From the NCBI GenBank assembly GCA_022866885.1, contig JALHWS010000049.1:1-16655 (forward strand): DNA of 16,655 nt, given 5' to 3'. The notes under the pieces are model-generated. The model was not told where the DNA came from. It worked only from the letters and a program-made list of their open reading frames with translations, and did not search any database. The DNA is from Candidatus Microgenomates bacterium (GTDB lineage Bacteria; Patescibacteriota; Microgenomatia; 2-02-FULL-39-11). Below, piece after piece: positions 1 to 5,850 of this stretch (its first letter is position 1; each line of letters opens with the position of its first letter). The position numbers and the translations under genes are program-made.

Positions 1-2
1 AG

Positions 3-101
3 AAGGGACTGGAGTGGTTGTACCGGCTTATTCGGCAGCCCAGGAGACTCGGAAGACAGCTCACAGGCGCAGCATTTTTCTGGAAAGTATTGACCGCCTG
101 A
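3..101 (+). CDS. WecG/TagA/CpsF family glycosyltransferase, C-terminal end (partial)
   Basis: Only the last 32 codons are in the window; the gene begins upstream of base 1. The frame starting at base 3 reads KGLEWLYRLIRQPRRLGRQL and ends in FFWKVLTA before a TGA at 99-101. The GLEWLYRL-x-x-x-P-x-R stretch is a familiar C-terminal signature of the GT26 (WecG/TagA/CpsF) family. These enzymes transfer an N-acetylmannosamine-type sugar to a lipid-linked acceptor in surface polysaccharide or teichoic-acid-like synthesis, at the inner face of the membrane. The glycosyltransferase cluster from 1098 onwards fits this context. A competing frame (2-127) is also open but resembles nothing I know. The family call rests on a short tail, so the exact sugar cannot be given. 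Confidence 0.78.
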   Translation, partial: KGLEWLYRLIRQPRRLGRQLTGAAFFWKVLTA

Positions 102-130
102 TTCCATGCTCAATATCCTATAGTTGATAC

Positions 131-159
131 TTGACAAGGTCTTTTAATTAAGATATTAT
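131..159 (+). promoter_or_regulatory. Sigma-70-like promoter with no obvious gene downstream
   Basis: A perfect TTGACA (131-136) is followed after 17 bp by TATTAT (154-159). The predicted start is near 166. No plausible coding region follows on this strand: the next genes (1016 to 322) run the other way. What follows is a C-rich stretch with two TTCCGA hairpins and the three-way-junction palindrome at 226-304. It could therefore drive a small structured RNA or transcription antisense to the nucleotidyltransferase gene, or be a chance match in AT-rich DNA. Confidence 0.4.
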
Positions 160-169
160 ATCCCTTATT

Positions 170-186
170 TTCCGATCCAATCGGAA
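170..186. repeat. Short hairpin, TTCCGAT-N3-ATCGGAA
   Basis: A perfect 7-bp inverted repeat with a 3-nt loop. The same TTCCGA-N5-TCGGAA core recurs at 237-253 and again inside the CoA enzyme gene at 7838-7854. It lies just downstream of the promoter-like sequence at 131-159. Between this hairpin and 226 the plus strand is strongly C/A-rich and unpaired-looking. Confidence 0.5.
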
Positions 187-225
187 CATCCCCAACAAAA
201 ATACCCAACCCCCAACCCCACCAAA

Positions 226-304
226 TTCTGCAGTTCTTCCGATCAGATCGGAACTGATGAGGCCTTCTCCGCGGGTTTTGCGGATCAGGCCGAAAACTGC
301 AGAA
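226..304. repeat. Palindromic element that folds as a three-way junction
   Basis: A perfect 10-bp closing stem (TTCTGCAGTT at 226-235 with AACTGCAGAA at 295-304) encloses two hairpins. The first is 8 bp with a single-base loop (237-244 with 246-253). The second is GGCCT (261-265) with AGGCC (287-291), then a symmetric TC/TC internal loop, then TCCGC (268-272) with GCGGA (280-284) and a 7-nt loop. No T-tract follows on either side, so it is not a standard Rho-independent terminator. It lies 17 bp beyond the stop codon of the nucleotidyltransferase gene. It may be a mobile palindromic repeat or part of a structured RNA read from the promoter at 131-159. Confidence 0.6.
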
Positions 305-321
305 ATAAATAGAGTTGGGAT

Positions 322-651
322 TTATACGACCCTTACACCGTATTTCCTGATTTCACAAGCCAAAGACGAGTATTTATCTGCGAGTTCTCTTGTGGTAAAA
401 GGAATTGGTTCAATCCTTTCATCAATGTCGTGACTCAGATGAAGTAAAATTTGCAATTCATCAAGTGAATCTTGGCCAAATTGATCAGACACGATACAAA
501 TATCGATATCACTGTATCTCCGGGCGTTTCCTTTCGCGTGTGAGCCAAAAAGAATCGTTTGTTTGATATCGATTCCTTTCAATTTCACCAGATCAGAATA
601 TTTTCTTACTGTATCAATGATATTTATATTTATATTCTTTCCTTTAACCAT
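322..651 (-). CDS. Minimal nucleotidyltransferase (MNT, pol-beta superfamily)
   Basis: A 109-residue protein of the small pol-beta-type nucleotidyltransferase family. The catalytic signature GS-x10-D-x-D is intact: G36-S37, then SDID with D48 and D50, the residues that hold the metal ions. Length is typical for stand-alone MNT proteins. Its start overlaps the 3' end of the HEPN gene by 22 nt, so the two are almost certainly cotranscribed and translationally coupled. MNT/HEPN pairs often work as toxin-antitoxin modules, in which the MNT adenylylates and silences its HEPN partner; that role is inferred from the pairing. The substrate cannot be read from the sequence. No extra ligand-binding domain is present. 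Confidence 0.9.
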   Translation of the reverse strand: MVKGKNININIIDTVRKYSDLVKLKGIDIKQTILFGSHAKGNARRYSDIDICIVSDQFGQDSLDELQILLHLSHDIDERIEPIPFTTRELADKYSSLACEIRKYGVRVV

Positions 652-1016
652 ACGTATAGCTCCTTTGTGCGGTGTAAATATTTTTCTGTATACTCTTTTT
701 TGGCTTTTTTATAAATTGCAAATTTATAATCCTCATAACGCGCTCTGATATTAAATGAAGTCAGATCATCAAGAAGGCGCACCTGTTCTTTCGTAAAATC
801 GAGACCGGCAAGTTTAGCCAGATAAGAAAGTTTATGTCCAAAAGGCGCAGATTTACCGGTCTTTCCAACAATGATGGCTTTCACCACTTTTTCTACGAAT
901 AGATGGCAATAGAAAAGGCAGGGCAGATACCTTTTTGTAGAAAAAAGCGATTCTGCTGTTTTGATATCTTCTTCTGCGCTTTTAATCCAATATTCAACCA
1001 TCTTCTTTACGGTCAT
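630..1016 (-). CDS. HEPN domain protein, partner of the adjacent nucleotidyltransferase
   Basis: A 128-residue, mostly helical protein. The opening MVEYWIKSAEEDIKTAESLF and the following helix with LPCLFYCHLFVEKVVKA are characteristic of the HEPN family (PF05168-like), as is the FNIRARYEDY stretch near the C-terminus. I place the start at the ATG at 1016, because a -10 box ends only 8 nt upstream; an ATG at 1001 is also possible. An in-frame ATG at 1085 would add 23 residues unlike the family and would overlap the promoter. The R-x4-6-H RNase motif of HEPN toxins is not visible; the nearest match is R-A-R-Y-E-D-Y. It may therefore be a non-catalytic partner or belong to a branch without RNase activity. 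It precedes the nucleotidyltransferase gene with a 22-nt overlap. Confidence 0.85.
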   Translation of the reverse strand: MTVKKMVEYWIKSAEEDIKTAESLFSTKRYLPCLFYCHLFVEKVVKAIIVGKTGKSAPFGHKLSYLAKLAGLDFTKEQVRLLDDLTSFNIRARYEDYKFAIYKKAKKEYTEKYLHRTKELYVWLKERI

Positions 1017-1024
1017 ACAAAGAA

Positions 1025-1053
1025 AATATAGCAGAATAAAGGATAAATAGCAA
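1025..1053 (-). promoter_or_regulatory. Promoter of the HEPN/MNT pair, leaderless-type
   Basis: Reading the minus strand, TTGCTA (1053-1048), 17 bp, then TATATT (1030-1025). Eight bases separate the -10 box from the ATG at 1016, so transcription should start at or within two bases of the start codon. No Shine-Dalgarno is present. It is back to back with the promoter of the glycosyltransferase cluster; the two -35 boxes form the small palindrome GCAA-AAG-TTGC. Confidence 0.5.
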
Positions 1054-1056
1054 AAG

Positions 1057-1086
1057 TTGCATCTTCGGAGACGATCATTATACAAT
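1057..1086 (+). promoter_or_regulatory. Promoter of the glycosyltransferase cluster
   Basis: TTGCAT (1057-1062), 18 bp, then TACAAT (1081-1086). The ATG of the first glycosyltransferase is 11 nt after the -10 box, leaving a leader of only a few bases and no room for a Shine-Dalgarno. It diverges from the HEPN promoter with three bases between the two -35 boxes, so a single regulator bound there could affect both directions. Confidence 0.42.
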
Positions 1087-1097
1087 AGCCATGAGCG

Positions 1098-2285
1098 ATG
1101 AGAATTTTATACCTGCAATCATTTCCTCTTTGGGGTTCCGGGTCAGGCACTTATGCCCGGTATCTGGCTTCTACCGTCGGCCGGCATTTCAAAGTGGGGA
1201 TGGTTGTGCCTGATAATCGGCCAATACCCAATGTCCTTTTATTTCCTTTGAAAATGTCTTTCCCGGTCGCTTTTACCGGACACCCCGAGTGGCCTGATTG
1301 TAAGCTTTATACCCAGTTGACCAATAAAGAAATAATTACTATATATAAAGATTATTTGGATTCGGTTGCTGAAGCGGTTGAGAAATTTCAGCCAAATATC
1401 ATCCATGTCCATCATGCTTTTCCTCTTTCATGGGTGGCAAGGGTGATAAAGAGTACATATCAGACTCCTTATATTATTACCATTCACGGATCAGAATTGC
1501 CCACGGTCCAAAAAGACAGGCGTTACCTGGCTTTGACCGCCGATGTCTTGAGAAGAGCGAGAAGGATAGTGCCGAATTCATTCTGGACCAAAGAATGGCT
1601 GTTTAAGATTTTCGGCGACGAATTCCGTTCGGCTGTGCGGGTAATTCCCGGCGGAGTTGATTTGAAAAAATTCAATCCCAATTTGGATACCTCGGATATT
1701 GATAAAAAATACGGATTAACCGGGAAAAAGGTTGTCCTTTTTGCGGGGAAACTGACGGTTTACAAAGGCGTCAAATATTTGATTAAGGCCGCCCGCAAAA
1801 TCCCGGCGGAAGTGGTCATCCTGGGTGAAGGACCGGAGAGGGGAAATCTGGAAAAAAGAGTCAAAGACTACGGTTTGACCAATGTCCATTTCATCGGCCA
1901 CCTCGGTACAAGCAATGACCTCAATAAATTTTATAAACGGGCTTCGATCTTTGTCGCTCCCAGCGTTTGGGACGAACCTCTCGGACTGGTGATTTTGGAG
2001 GCAATGGCCAGCAAGACTCCGGTTGTGGTCACCAGAAAAGGCGGCATCCCTTTGGCCGTCAAAGACGGGATCAACGGTTATTTCGTCAGGCCGAGAAATT
2101 CATCGGAAATCGCCGAGAAAGTGAATTTACTTCTTTCTGATGAGGTAAAAAGACTGAAAATGGCCGAGAATGCGAGAAGAATCGTCGAGGAGAAATTTTC
2201 CTGGGAAACCATTGCCCACCGCTTTATCCTCATGTACATGCGCTTTGCCTATTTCCCGAAGAATAAGAATAATCACAGTAAATAA
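1098..2285 (+). CDS. GT4 family glycosyltransferase
   Basis: A 395-residue GT-B fold glycosyltransferase, normal length for GT4. The N-terminal acceptor domain starts with a beta strand and glycine-rich loop (MRILYLQSFPLWGSGSGTYA) and contains the HVHHAFPLSW and ITIHGSEL segments. The C-terminal nucleotide-sugar domain starts near residue 215 (VVLFAGKLTVYKGVKYLI). The E-x7-E motif is EPLGLVILE near residue 293, followed by TPVVVTRKGG. It probably transfers a sugar from a nucleotide donor to a lipid-linked or polysaccharide acceptor at the cytoplasmic membrane face; donor and acceptor are unknown. It is first in the run of same-strand genes and diverges from the next three, which are closer to one another. 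The stop codon runs directly into the AAATTCAAA repeat. Confidence 0.9.
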   Translation: MRILYLQSFPLWGSGSGTYARYLASTVGRHFKVGMVVPDNRPIPNVLLFPLKMSFPVAFTGHPEWPDCKLYTQLTNKEIITIYKDYLDSVAEAVEKFQPNIIHVHHAFPLSWVARVIKSTYQTPYIITIHGSELPTVQKDRRYLALTADVLRRARRIVPNSFWTKEWLFKIFGDEFRSAVRVIPGGVDLKKFNPNLDTSDIDKKYGLTGKKVVLFAGKLTVYKGVKYLIKAARKIPAEVVILGEGPERGNLEKRVKDYGLTNVHFIGHLGTSNDLNKFYKRASIFVAPSVWDEPLGLVILEAMASKTPVVVTRKGGIPLAVKDGINGYFVRPRNSSEIAEKVNLLLSDEVKRLKMAENARRIVEEKFSWETIAHRFILMYMRFAYFPKNKNNHSK

Positions 2286-2286
2286 A

Positions 2287-2392
2287 AATTCAAATGACAA
2301 ATCAAATTCAAATGACTAAATAATAAAAGATGTTTTGAATTTTGAATTTTGAGCTTGATTTGACATTTGAGCTTTAGATTTTGAATTTATTT
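2287..2392. repeat. AT-rich inverted repeat of ATTCAAA / TTTGAAT units
   Basis: The spacer between the first two glycosyltransferase genes is built of short words of the type AAATTCAAATGACAAATC on the left and their complements (TTTTGAATTTTGAATTTTGA, GATTTGACATTTGAG) on the right, forming one long imperfect hairpin. The same word family lies in frame inside two genes, at 3314-3374 and 7441-7499. The next gene, at 2403, has no Shine-Dalgarno after it. No separate promoter can be told apart from the low-complexity sequence. Confidence 0.75.
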
Positions 2393-2402
2393 CATCTTAA
2401 AT

Positions 2403-3536
2403 ATGCGTATAGCTATTCTCGGTTCCGTCGCCCTTCCGGTTCCGCCTGTATACCAGGGCGGGACGGAGTGGATCGCTTATTATCAGGCCAAAGGTTTAAG
2501 TCAGCGCGGCCACAAAGTCATTCTTTTTGCTGCCGCCGGCTCGGCGAAAGAAAACGGATATGAGCTGGTGGAAGTAGGAAGAGGGGATACCGTTGCCGGG
2601 TCAAAAAATGGAATGGTGGGATTCGTCGAATCCTCCCGAAACTTAAGAAAGGAAAATGTTTGTCTTGCCCAAGTGATCCAAAAGCTGATTGACCGGAAAG
2701 ACGATTATGATCTGATCCTCAATAATATGCGCGGCGAGGCAGTTTTCCTCCCGATTGCCAAAATGTTAGACAAACCTTTTGTCAACGTGATGCATCTGCC
2801 CATTTTTCCGGAGTTGTCAGAGATATTCAAACAATATCAAACACATATCATTACTATCAGTAATGCCCAGCGGAAGGATTTTCCGGATTTGAATTATTTA
2901 GCCACCGTGGGCAACTGCGTGGATACGGAAAAATATGTTTTTAATCCAAAGTCCGAAGATTATCTTCTGATGATGGGAACGATCGGCCGGCATAAAAATC
3001 AGGGAGCGGCCATCAGGGTGGCGAAAAAACTAGGGATGAAACTGGTCTTAGCCGGCAAAATTCGTGATCAGGATTATTACAATGAATTACAAAAAGATAT
3101 AGATGGAGAGATTATCCGGCATGTGGGTGAGGTTGGTTTCGAGGAAAAACTGAAACTCTATCAAGATGCCAAAGCCTTCATTTTTCCTATCCTTTGGCCG
3201 GAACCTTTTGGACTGGTGATGATTGAAGCCATGGCCTGCGGGACGCCGGTGGTCGCCTTCGGTAACGGAGCGATACTGGAGGTGGTAAGAGACGGGAAGA
3301 CAGGGTATATAATAAATTCAAATGACAAAACTCAAATATCAAATCAAATTCAAAATTCAAAATTCAAAATTCAACAAACAGGAATAGAGGGATTAGTAGA
3401 GGCGGTCAAGCGGATCAACGGCATGTCAGAAGAAGAATATCAGCTTTTGCGCAAAAACTGCAGAAAACACGTTGAAGATCATTTTTCTGTCGAAAAAATG
3501 GTCGCGGCTTACGAAAAAGCGTTGTTAAATATATGA
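2403..3536 (+). CDS. GT4 family glycosyltransferase, tandem paralogue 1
   Basis: A 377-residue GT-B enzyme. The N-terminal region reads MRIAILGSVALPVPPVYQGG followed by TEWIAYYQAKGL, the paralogue-group form of the nucleating GG loop. TISNAQRKDFPDLNYLATVG links the two domains, and EPFGLVMIEAMACGTPVVAF carries the E-x7-E motif near residue 270. It resembles the next two genes closely and the first one less. Residues 304-324 (SNDKTQISNQIQNSKFKIQQ region) are encoded by an interspersed AT-rich repeat. The paralogue at 4640 has an ordinary, shorter sequence there, so the repeat has been accommodated in frame in a surface loop. The gene has no Shine-Dalgarno. Its TGA overlaps the next ATG by 4 nt (ATGA), implying coupled translation. 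Donor and acceptor unknown. Confidence 0.9.
   Translation: MRIAILGSVALPVPPVYQGGTEWIAYYQAKGLSQRGHKVILFAAAGSAKENGYELVEVGRGDTVAGSKNGMVGFVESSRNLRKENVCLAQVIQKLIDRKDDYDLILNNMRGEAVFLPIAKMLDKPFVNVMHLPIFPELSEIFKQYQTHIITISNAQRKDFPDLNYLATVGNCVDTEKYVFNPKSEDYLLMMGTIGRHKNQGAAIRVAKKLGMKLVLAGKIRDQDYYNELQKDIDGEIIRHVGEVGFEEKLKLYQDAKAFIFPILWPEPFGLVMIEAMACGTPVVAFGNGAILEVVRDGKTGYIINSNDKTQISNQIQNSKFKIQQTGIEGLVEAVKRINGMSEEEYQLLRKNCRKHVEDHFSVEKMVAAYEKALLNI
3314..3374. repeat. In-frame copy of the AAATTCAAA repeat inside a glycosyltransferase gene
   Basis: About 61 bp of AAATTCAAATGAC, CTCAAATATC and AAATTCAAAATTCAA words in an otherwise mixed-composition gene. It shares the exact 19-nt string TCAAATATCAAATCAAATT (3332-3350) with the copy inside the CoA enzyme gene (7459-7477) and the opening AAATTCAAATGACAAA with the spacer element at 2287. 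It encodes Asn/Gln/Lys/Ile-rich sequence and keeps the frame open. Confidence 0.8.
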
Positions 3537-4579
3537 AAATTGCTGTTCTTGCTCCTCCTTATTTGCCTGTGCCGCCTGTCGGTTATGGCGGGACGGAAAA
3601 GATTATCTCACAACTTACCGAGGGGTTAGTAAAAAAAGGCCACCAGGTTACCCTTTTTGCAACAGGCGACAGTCAGACAAAAGCAAAACTAGTCAGCGTC
3701 TTTGCCAAGGCGATTGGTAATAGTGGACTTGCTAAAGGTGACGCGCTTTTACCCCTTCTTCATTATAAAGAGTGTTTCCAGAAAGCTCGCGAATTTGACA
3801 TTATTCATAATCACGGACAATATTTAGCCATGTTTTTGGCAGAATTTTCTCCGACACCGGTGGTTCATACAATTCACGGATCATATTATGAGGGAGAAGT
3901 ACCCCAGGAGAAACGGAAAGTCTTATCAGCTTTCCGCCATCATAAATTTGTCAGTATTTCTGATAATCAACGGGGAGGATTCCCCGAACTTAATTATGTA
4001 GATACAGTCTATAATGGTCTGGATATTTCTAAATACACTTATAATGAGAAGCCGCGGGGAGATTATTTACTTTGGGTGGGTAGGATCGTGGAGAAAAAAG
4101 GACCGCAGGTAGCCATTAACGTAGCTAAAAAGTTAAACATGCCGTTAGTGATTGCGGCTACCGTTGATCCGGTTGATAAACCTTATTTTGATAGCGTGAT
4201 TAAGCCTGAGATTGATGGGAAATTAATCCAATTTACTGGTGAGCTGCAGCATGACTCTCTTAATAGTTTATATGGTAATGCTTATTGTACTTTATTTCCA
4301 ATCACTTGGCATGAGCCGTTTGGACTGGTGATGATTGAATCAATGGCAACAGGTACTCCAGTGGTTGCTTATAACTTCGGATCAGTACCTGAGGTTATCA
4401 AAGACGGCAAAACCGGATTTGTAGTGAATGATGCTGACAAAATGATTGAGGCTATTGAAAAGGTAGGACAGATTAAAAGAATAGATTGTAGAAAGCGGGT
4501 GGAGGATAAATTTAGCGCGGAGAGAATGGTTGAAGGGTATGAGAGAGTATATAAAAAAATCTTAGCGTCTAGATACTAG
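3533..4579 (+). CDS. GT4 family glycosyltransferase, tandem paralogue 2
   Basis: A 348-residue GT-B enzyme, the shortest of the three paralogues. It opens with MKIAVLAPPYLPVPPVGYGG-TEKIISQLTEGL, then FDIIHNHGQYLAMF, VVHTIHGSYY, the interdomain SISDNQRGGFPELNYVDTVY, LLWVGRIVEKKGPQVAI at the start of the nucleotide-sugar domain, and the E-x7-E motif in EPFGLVMIESMATGTPVVAY. The loop that carries repeat sequence in its upstream paralogue is missing here. The start overlaps the previous stop (ATGA). The last five codons (LASRY) and the TAG stop come from the TAGCGTCTAG repeat, so the native C-terminus appears to have been replaced or extended by it. Probably acts on the same glycan as its neighbours. 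Confidence 0.9.
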   Translation: MKIAVLAPPYLPVPPVGYGGTEKIISQLTEGLVKKGHQVTLFATGDSQTKAKLVSVFAKAIGNSGLAKGDALLPLLHYKECFQKAREFDIIHNHGQYLAMFLAEFSPTPVVHTIHGSYYEGEVPQEKRKVLSAFRHHKFVSISDNQRGGFPELNYVDTVYNGLDISKYTYNEKPRGDYLLWVGRIVEKKGPQVAINVAKKLNMPLVIAATVDPVDKPYFDSVIKPEIDGKLIQFTGELQHDSLNSLYGNAYCTLFPITWHEPFGLVMIESMATGTPVVAYNFGSVPEVIKDGKTGFVVNDADKMIEAIEKVGQIKRIDCRKRVEDKFSAERMVEGYERVYKKILASRY

Positions 4580-4632
4580 CGTCTAGAATATAATCTAATT
4601 AACTAAACGCTAAACGCTAGAAGCTAAACGCT
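4563..4632. repeat. TAGCGTYTAG palindromic repeat, copy A
   Basis: Left arm TAGCGTCTAGATACTAGC plus GTCTAG, an AT-rich centre, and right arm CTAAACGCTAAACGCTAG plus AAGCTAAACGCT. The arms are imperfect inverted repeats made of 7-10-nt units. The copy at 10497-10569 has the same arms but a different centre, 5 nt shorter. The stop codon of the preceding gene (4577-4579) lies within the left arm. The element fills almost the whole 60-bp spacer before the next gene. Confidence 0.85.
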
Positions 4633-4639
4633 GATTATT

Positions 4640-5764
4640 ATGAGAATTGCTATTCTTGCTTCCAATTTAATCAAAATTCCTCCCACACCCAAAGATGTAC
4701 CGGCTGGTTTCTCCGGAGCAGTGGAGGAGATAGTTTATCGCATCACGGAAGGAATGGTTAAACGCGGCCACAAGGTTACTCTTTTTGCCTGCGGAGATTC
4801 AAAAACTTCCGCAAAGCTCGTGTCCGTGACGGCAAAAGCCACCGCCAAAGACACAAAAATTGGCGTAGGGCCACACATAGCATATGAATATTTATTAATC
4901 AGTAAAGCATATCAGATGGCCAAAGAAGGCAAGTTTGATATAATCCACAGTCATTTTGATAAAAAAAGCGCTTATTTTGCGCCTTTGGTCGAAACGCCTA
5001 CCGTTTCTACTTTGCATAGTCCTTTGGAAGGCTCTTCCAATATCCTTTCCCATTTTAAAAATACCCAGCATTATATCTCTATCTCCAACGCCCAGAGAAA
5101 GGCGATACCAGACCTGAATTATATTGCGACCGTTTACCACGGCCTTGATCTTTCCACTTACCCGTTTGATGAGAAAGGGGGAGAGTCTTTGGTATACGTT
5201 GGTAGAATTATGCCGGAAAAAGGAGTAGATACTGCTATCAAGGTTAGTCAGCAGACGAACAGAAAACTGATAATCTTGGGTTGGGCGGCAAGACAAAGCA
5301 TGAAGTACTATCAGGATAAAGTAAAGCCTTATATAAACGGAAAAGATATCCAAAATCACGGATTTATCAGCCGAAAGAGCCTGAAGGAATATTTGAAAAA
5401 CGCCAAAGCCCTTCTTTTCCCTATCCAATGGGAAGAGCCCTTTGGTTTAGTGATGATAGAGGCAATGGCCTGCGGGACGCCGGTAGTCGCTTATGCCCGC
5501 GGCAGCGTACCAGAGGTGGTAAAAGATGGGGAGACAGGATTTATCGTTAATTCTTCCGATAATGATAAAAGAGGTGATTTTGTCATCAAAAAGACGGGAC
5601 TTGAGGGCTTAGTTGAGGCGGTACAAAGGATAAACATGATGGAGCCGGAAGAGTATCAGAAAATGAGGTTAGACTGCAGACATTGCGTCGAAGAAAAATT
5701 CACGGTAGAGAAGATGGGTGAGGGGTATGAGAGAGTATACAAAAAGATAATCCAACAGATTTAA
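4640..5764 (+). CDS. GT4 family glycosyltransferase, tandem paralogue 3
   Basis: A 374-residue GT-B enzyme and the third paralogue. Landmarks: MRIAILASNLIKIPPTPKDV, then the loop GFSGAVEEIVYRITEGM (the GGTE of its sisters is here SGAVE), FDIIHSHFDKKSAYF, SISNAQRKAIPDLNYIATVY, LVYVGRIMPEKGVDTAI, and the E-x7-E motif in EPFGLVMIEAMACGTPVVAY. The loop NSSDNDKRGDFVIKKTGLEG aligns with the repeat-bearing loop of the gene at 2403 and shows what an uninvaded version looks like. There is no Shine-Dalgarno. The TAA stop (5762-5764) is the first part of the ACGGATTA palindrome that follows. The changed N-terminal glycine loop suggests a different acceptor from its paralogues; the actual substrates are unknown. 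Confidence 0.9.
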   Translation: MRIAILASNLIKIPPTPKDVPAGFSGAVEEIVYRITEGMVKRGHKVTLFACGDSKTSAKLVSVTAKATAKDTKIGVGPHIAYEYLLISKAYQMAKEGKFDIIHSHFDKKSAYFAPLVETPTVSTLHSPLEGSSNILSHFKNTQHYISISNAQRKAIPDLNYIATVYHGLDLSTYPFDEKGGESLVYVGRIMPEKGVDTAIKVSQQTNRKLIILGWAARQSMKYYQDKVKPYINGKDIQNHGFISRKSLKEYLKNAKALLFPIQWEEPFGLVMIEAMACGTPVVAYARGSVPEVVKDGETGFIVNSSDNDKRGDFVIKKTGLEGLVEAVQRINMMEPEEYQKMRLDCRHCVEEKFTVEKMGEGYERVYKKIIQQI

Positions 5765-5844
5765 CGGATTATTACGGATTAAACTAATACAGATTTTTAT
5801 TATCCGTATCCGTTAAATCAGTCTAAATCCGTATCATCTGTTTT
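5761..5844. repeat. ACGGATTA palindromic repeat
   Basis: TTAACGGAT (5761-5769) pairs with ATCCGTTAA (5808-5816), and inside it TACGGAT (5773-5779) pairs with ATCCGTA (5802-5808 region), in alternative registers. A further right-hand part (AAATCCGTATCATCTG) complements the CAGATTTTT segment and the outer ACGGATT words. It fills the 86-bp spacer between two glycosyltransferase genes and contains the stop codon of the upstream one. The family is different in sequence from the TAGCGTYTAG and AAATTCAAA repeats. Confidence 0.75.
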
Positions 5845-5850
5845 TGTTAT

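Noticed and set aside
2..127. Alternative open frame over the left edge (frame starting at base 2).
   Set aside because: It overlaps the frame carrying the recognisable GT26 C-terminus, and its own sequence matches no family I know.
257..433. A short rightward open frame starting at ATG 257, downstream of the promoter-like sequence at 131-159.
   Set aside because: It runs through the palindrome and then antisense to the nucleotidyltransferase gene, has no Shine-Dalgarno and resembles nothing; most likely a chance frame.
1014..1085. N-terminal extension of the HEPN protein from an ATG at 1085.
   Set aside because: The 23 extra residues do not fit the family, and this stretch contains the promoter boxes of both divergent genes; the ATG at 1016 fits the promoter spacing.
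4895..5428. A 177-codon open frame antisense to the third paralogous glycosyltransferase.
   Set aside because: The plus-strand gene has full family motifs across the same bases; the antisense frame has no recognisable sequence or initiation site.
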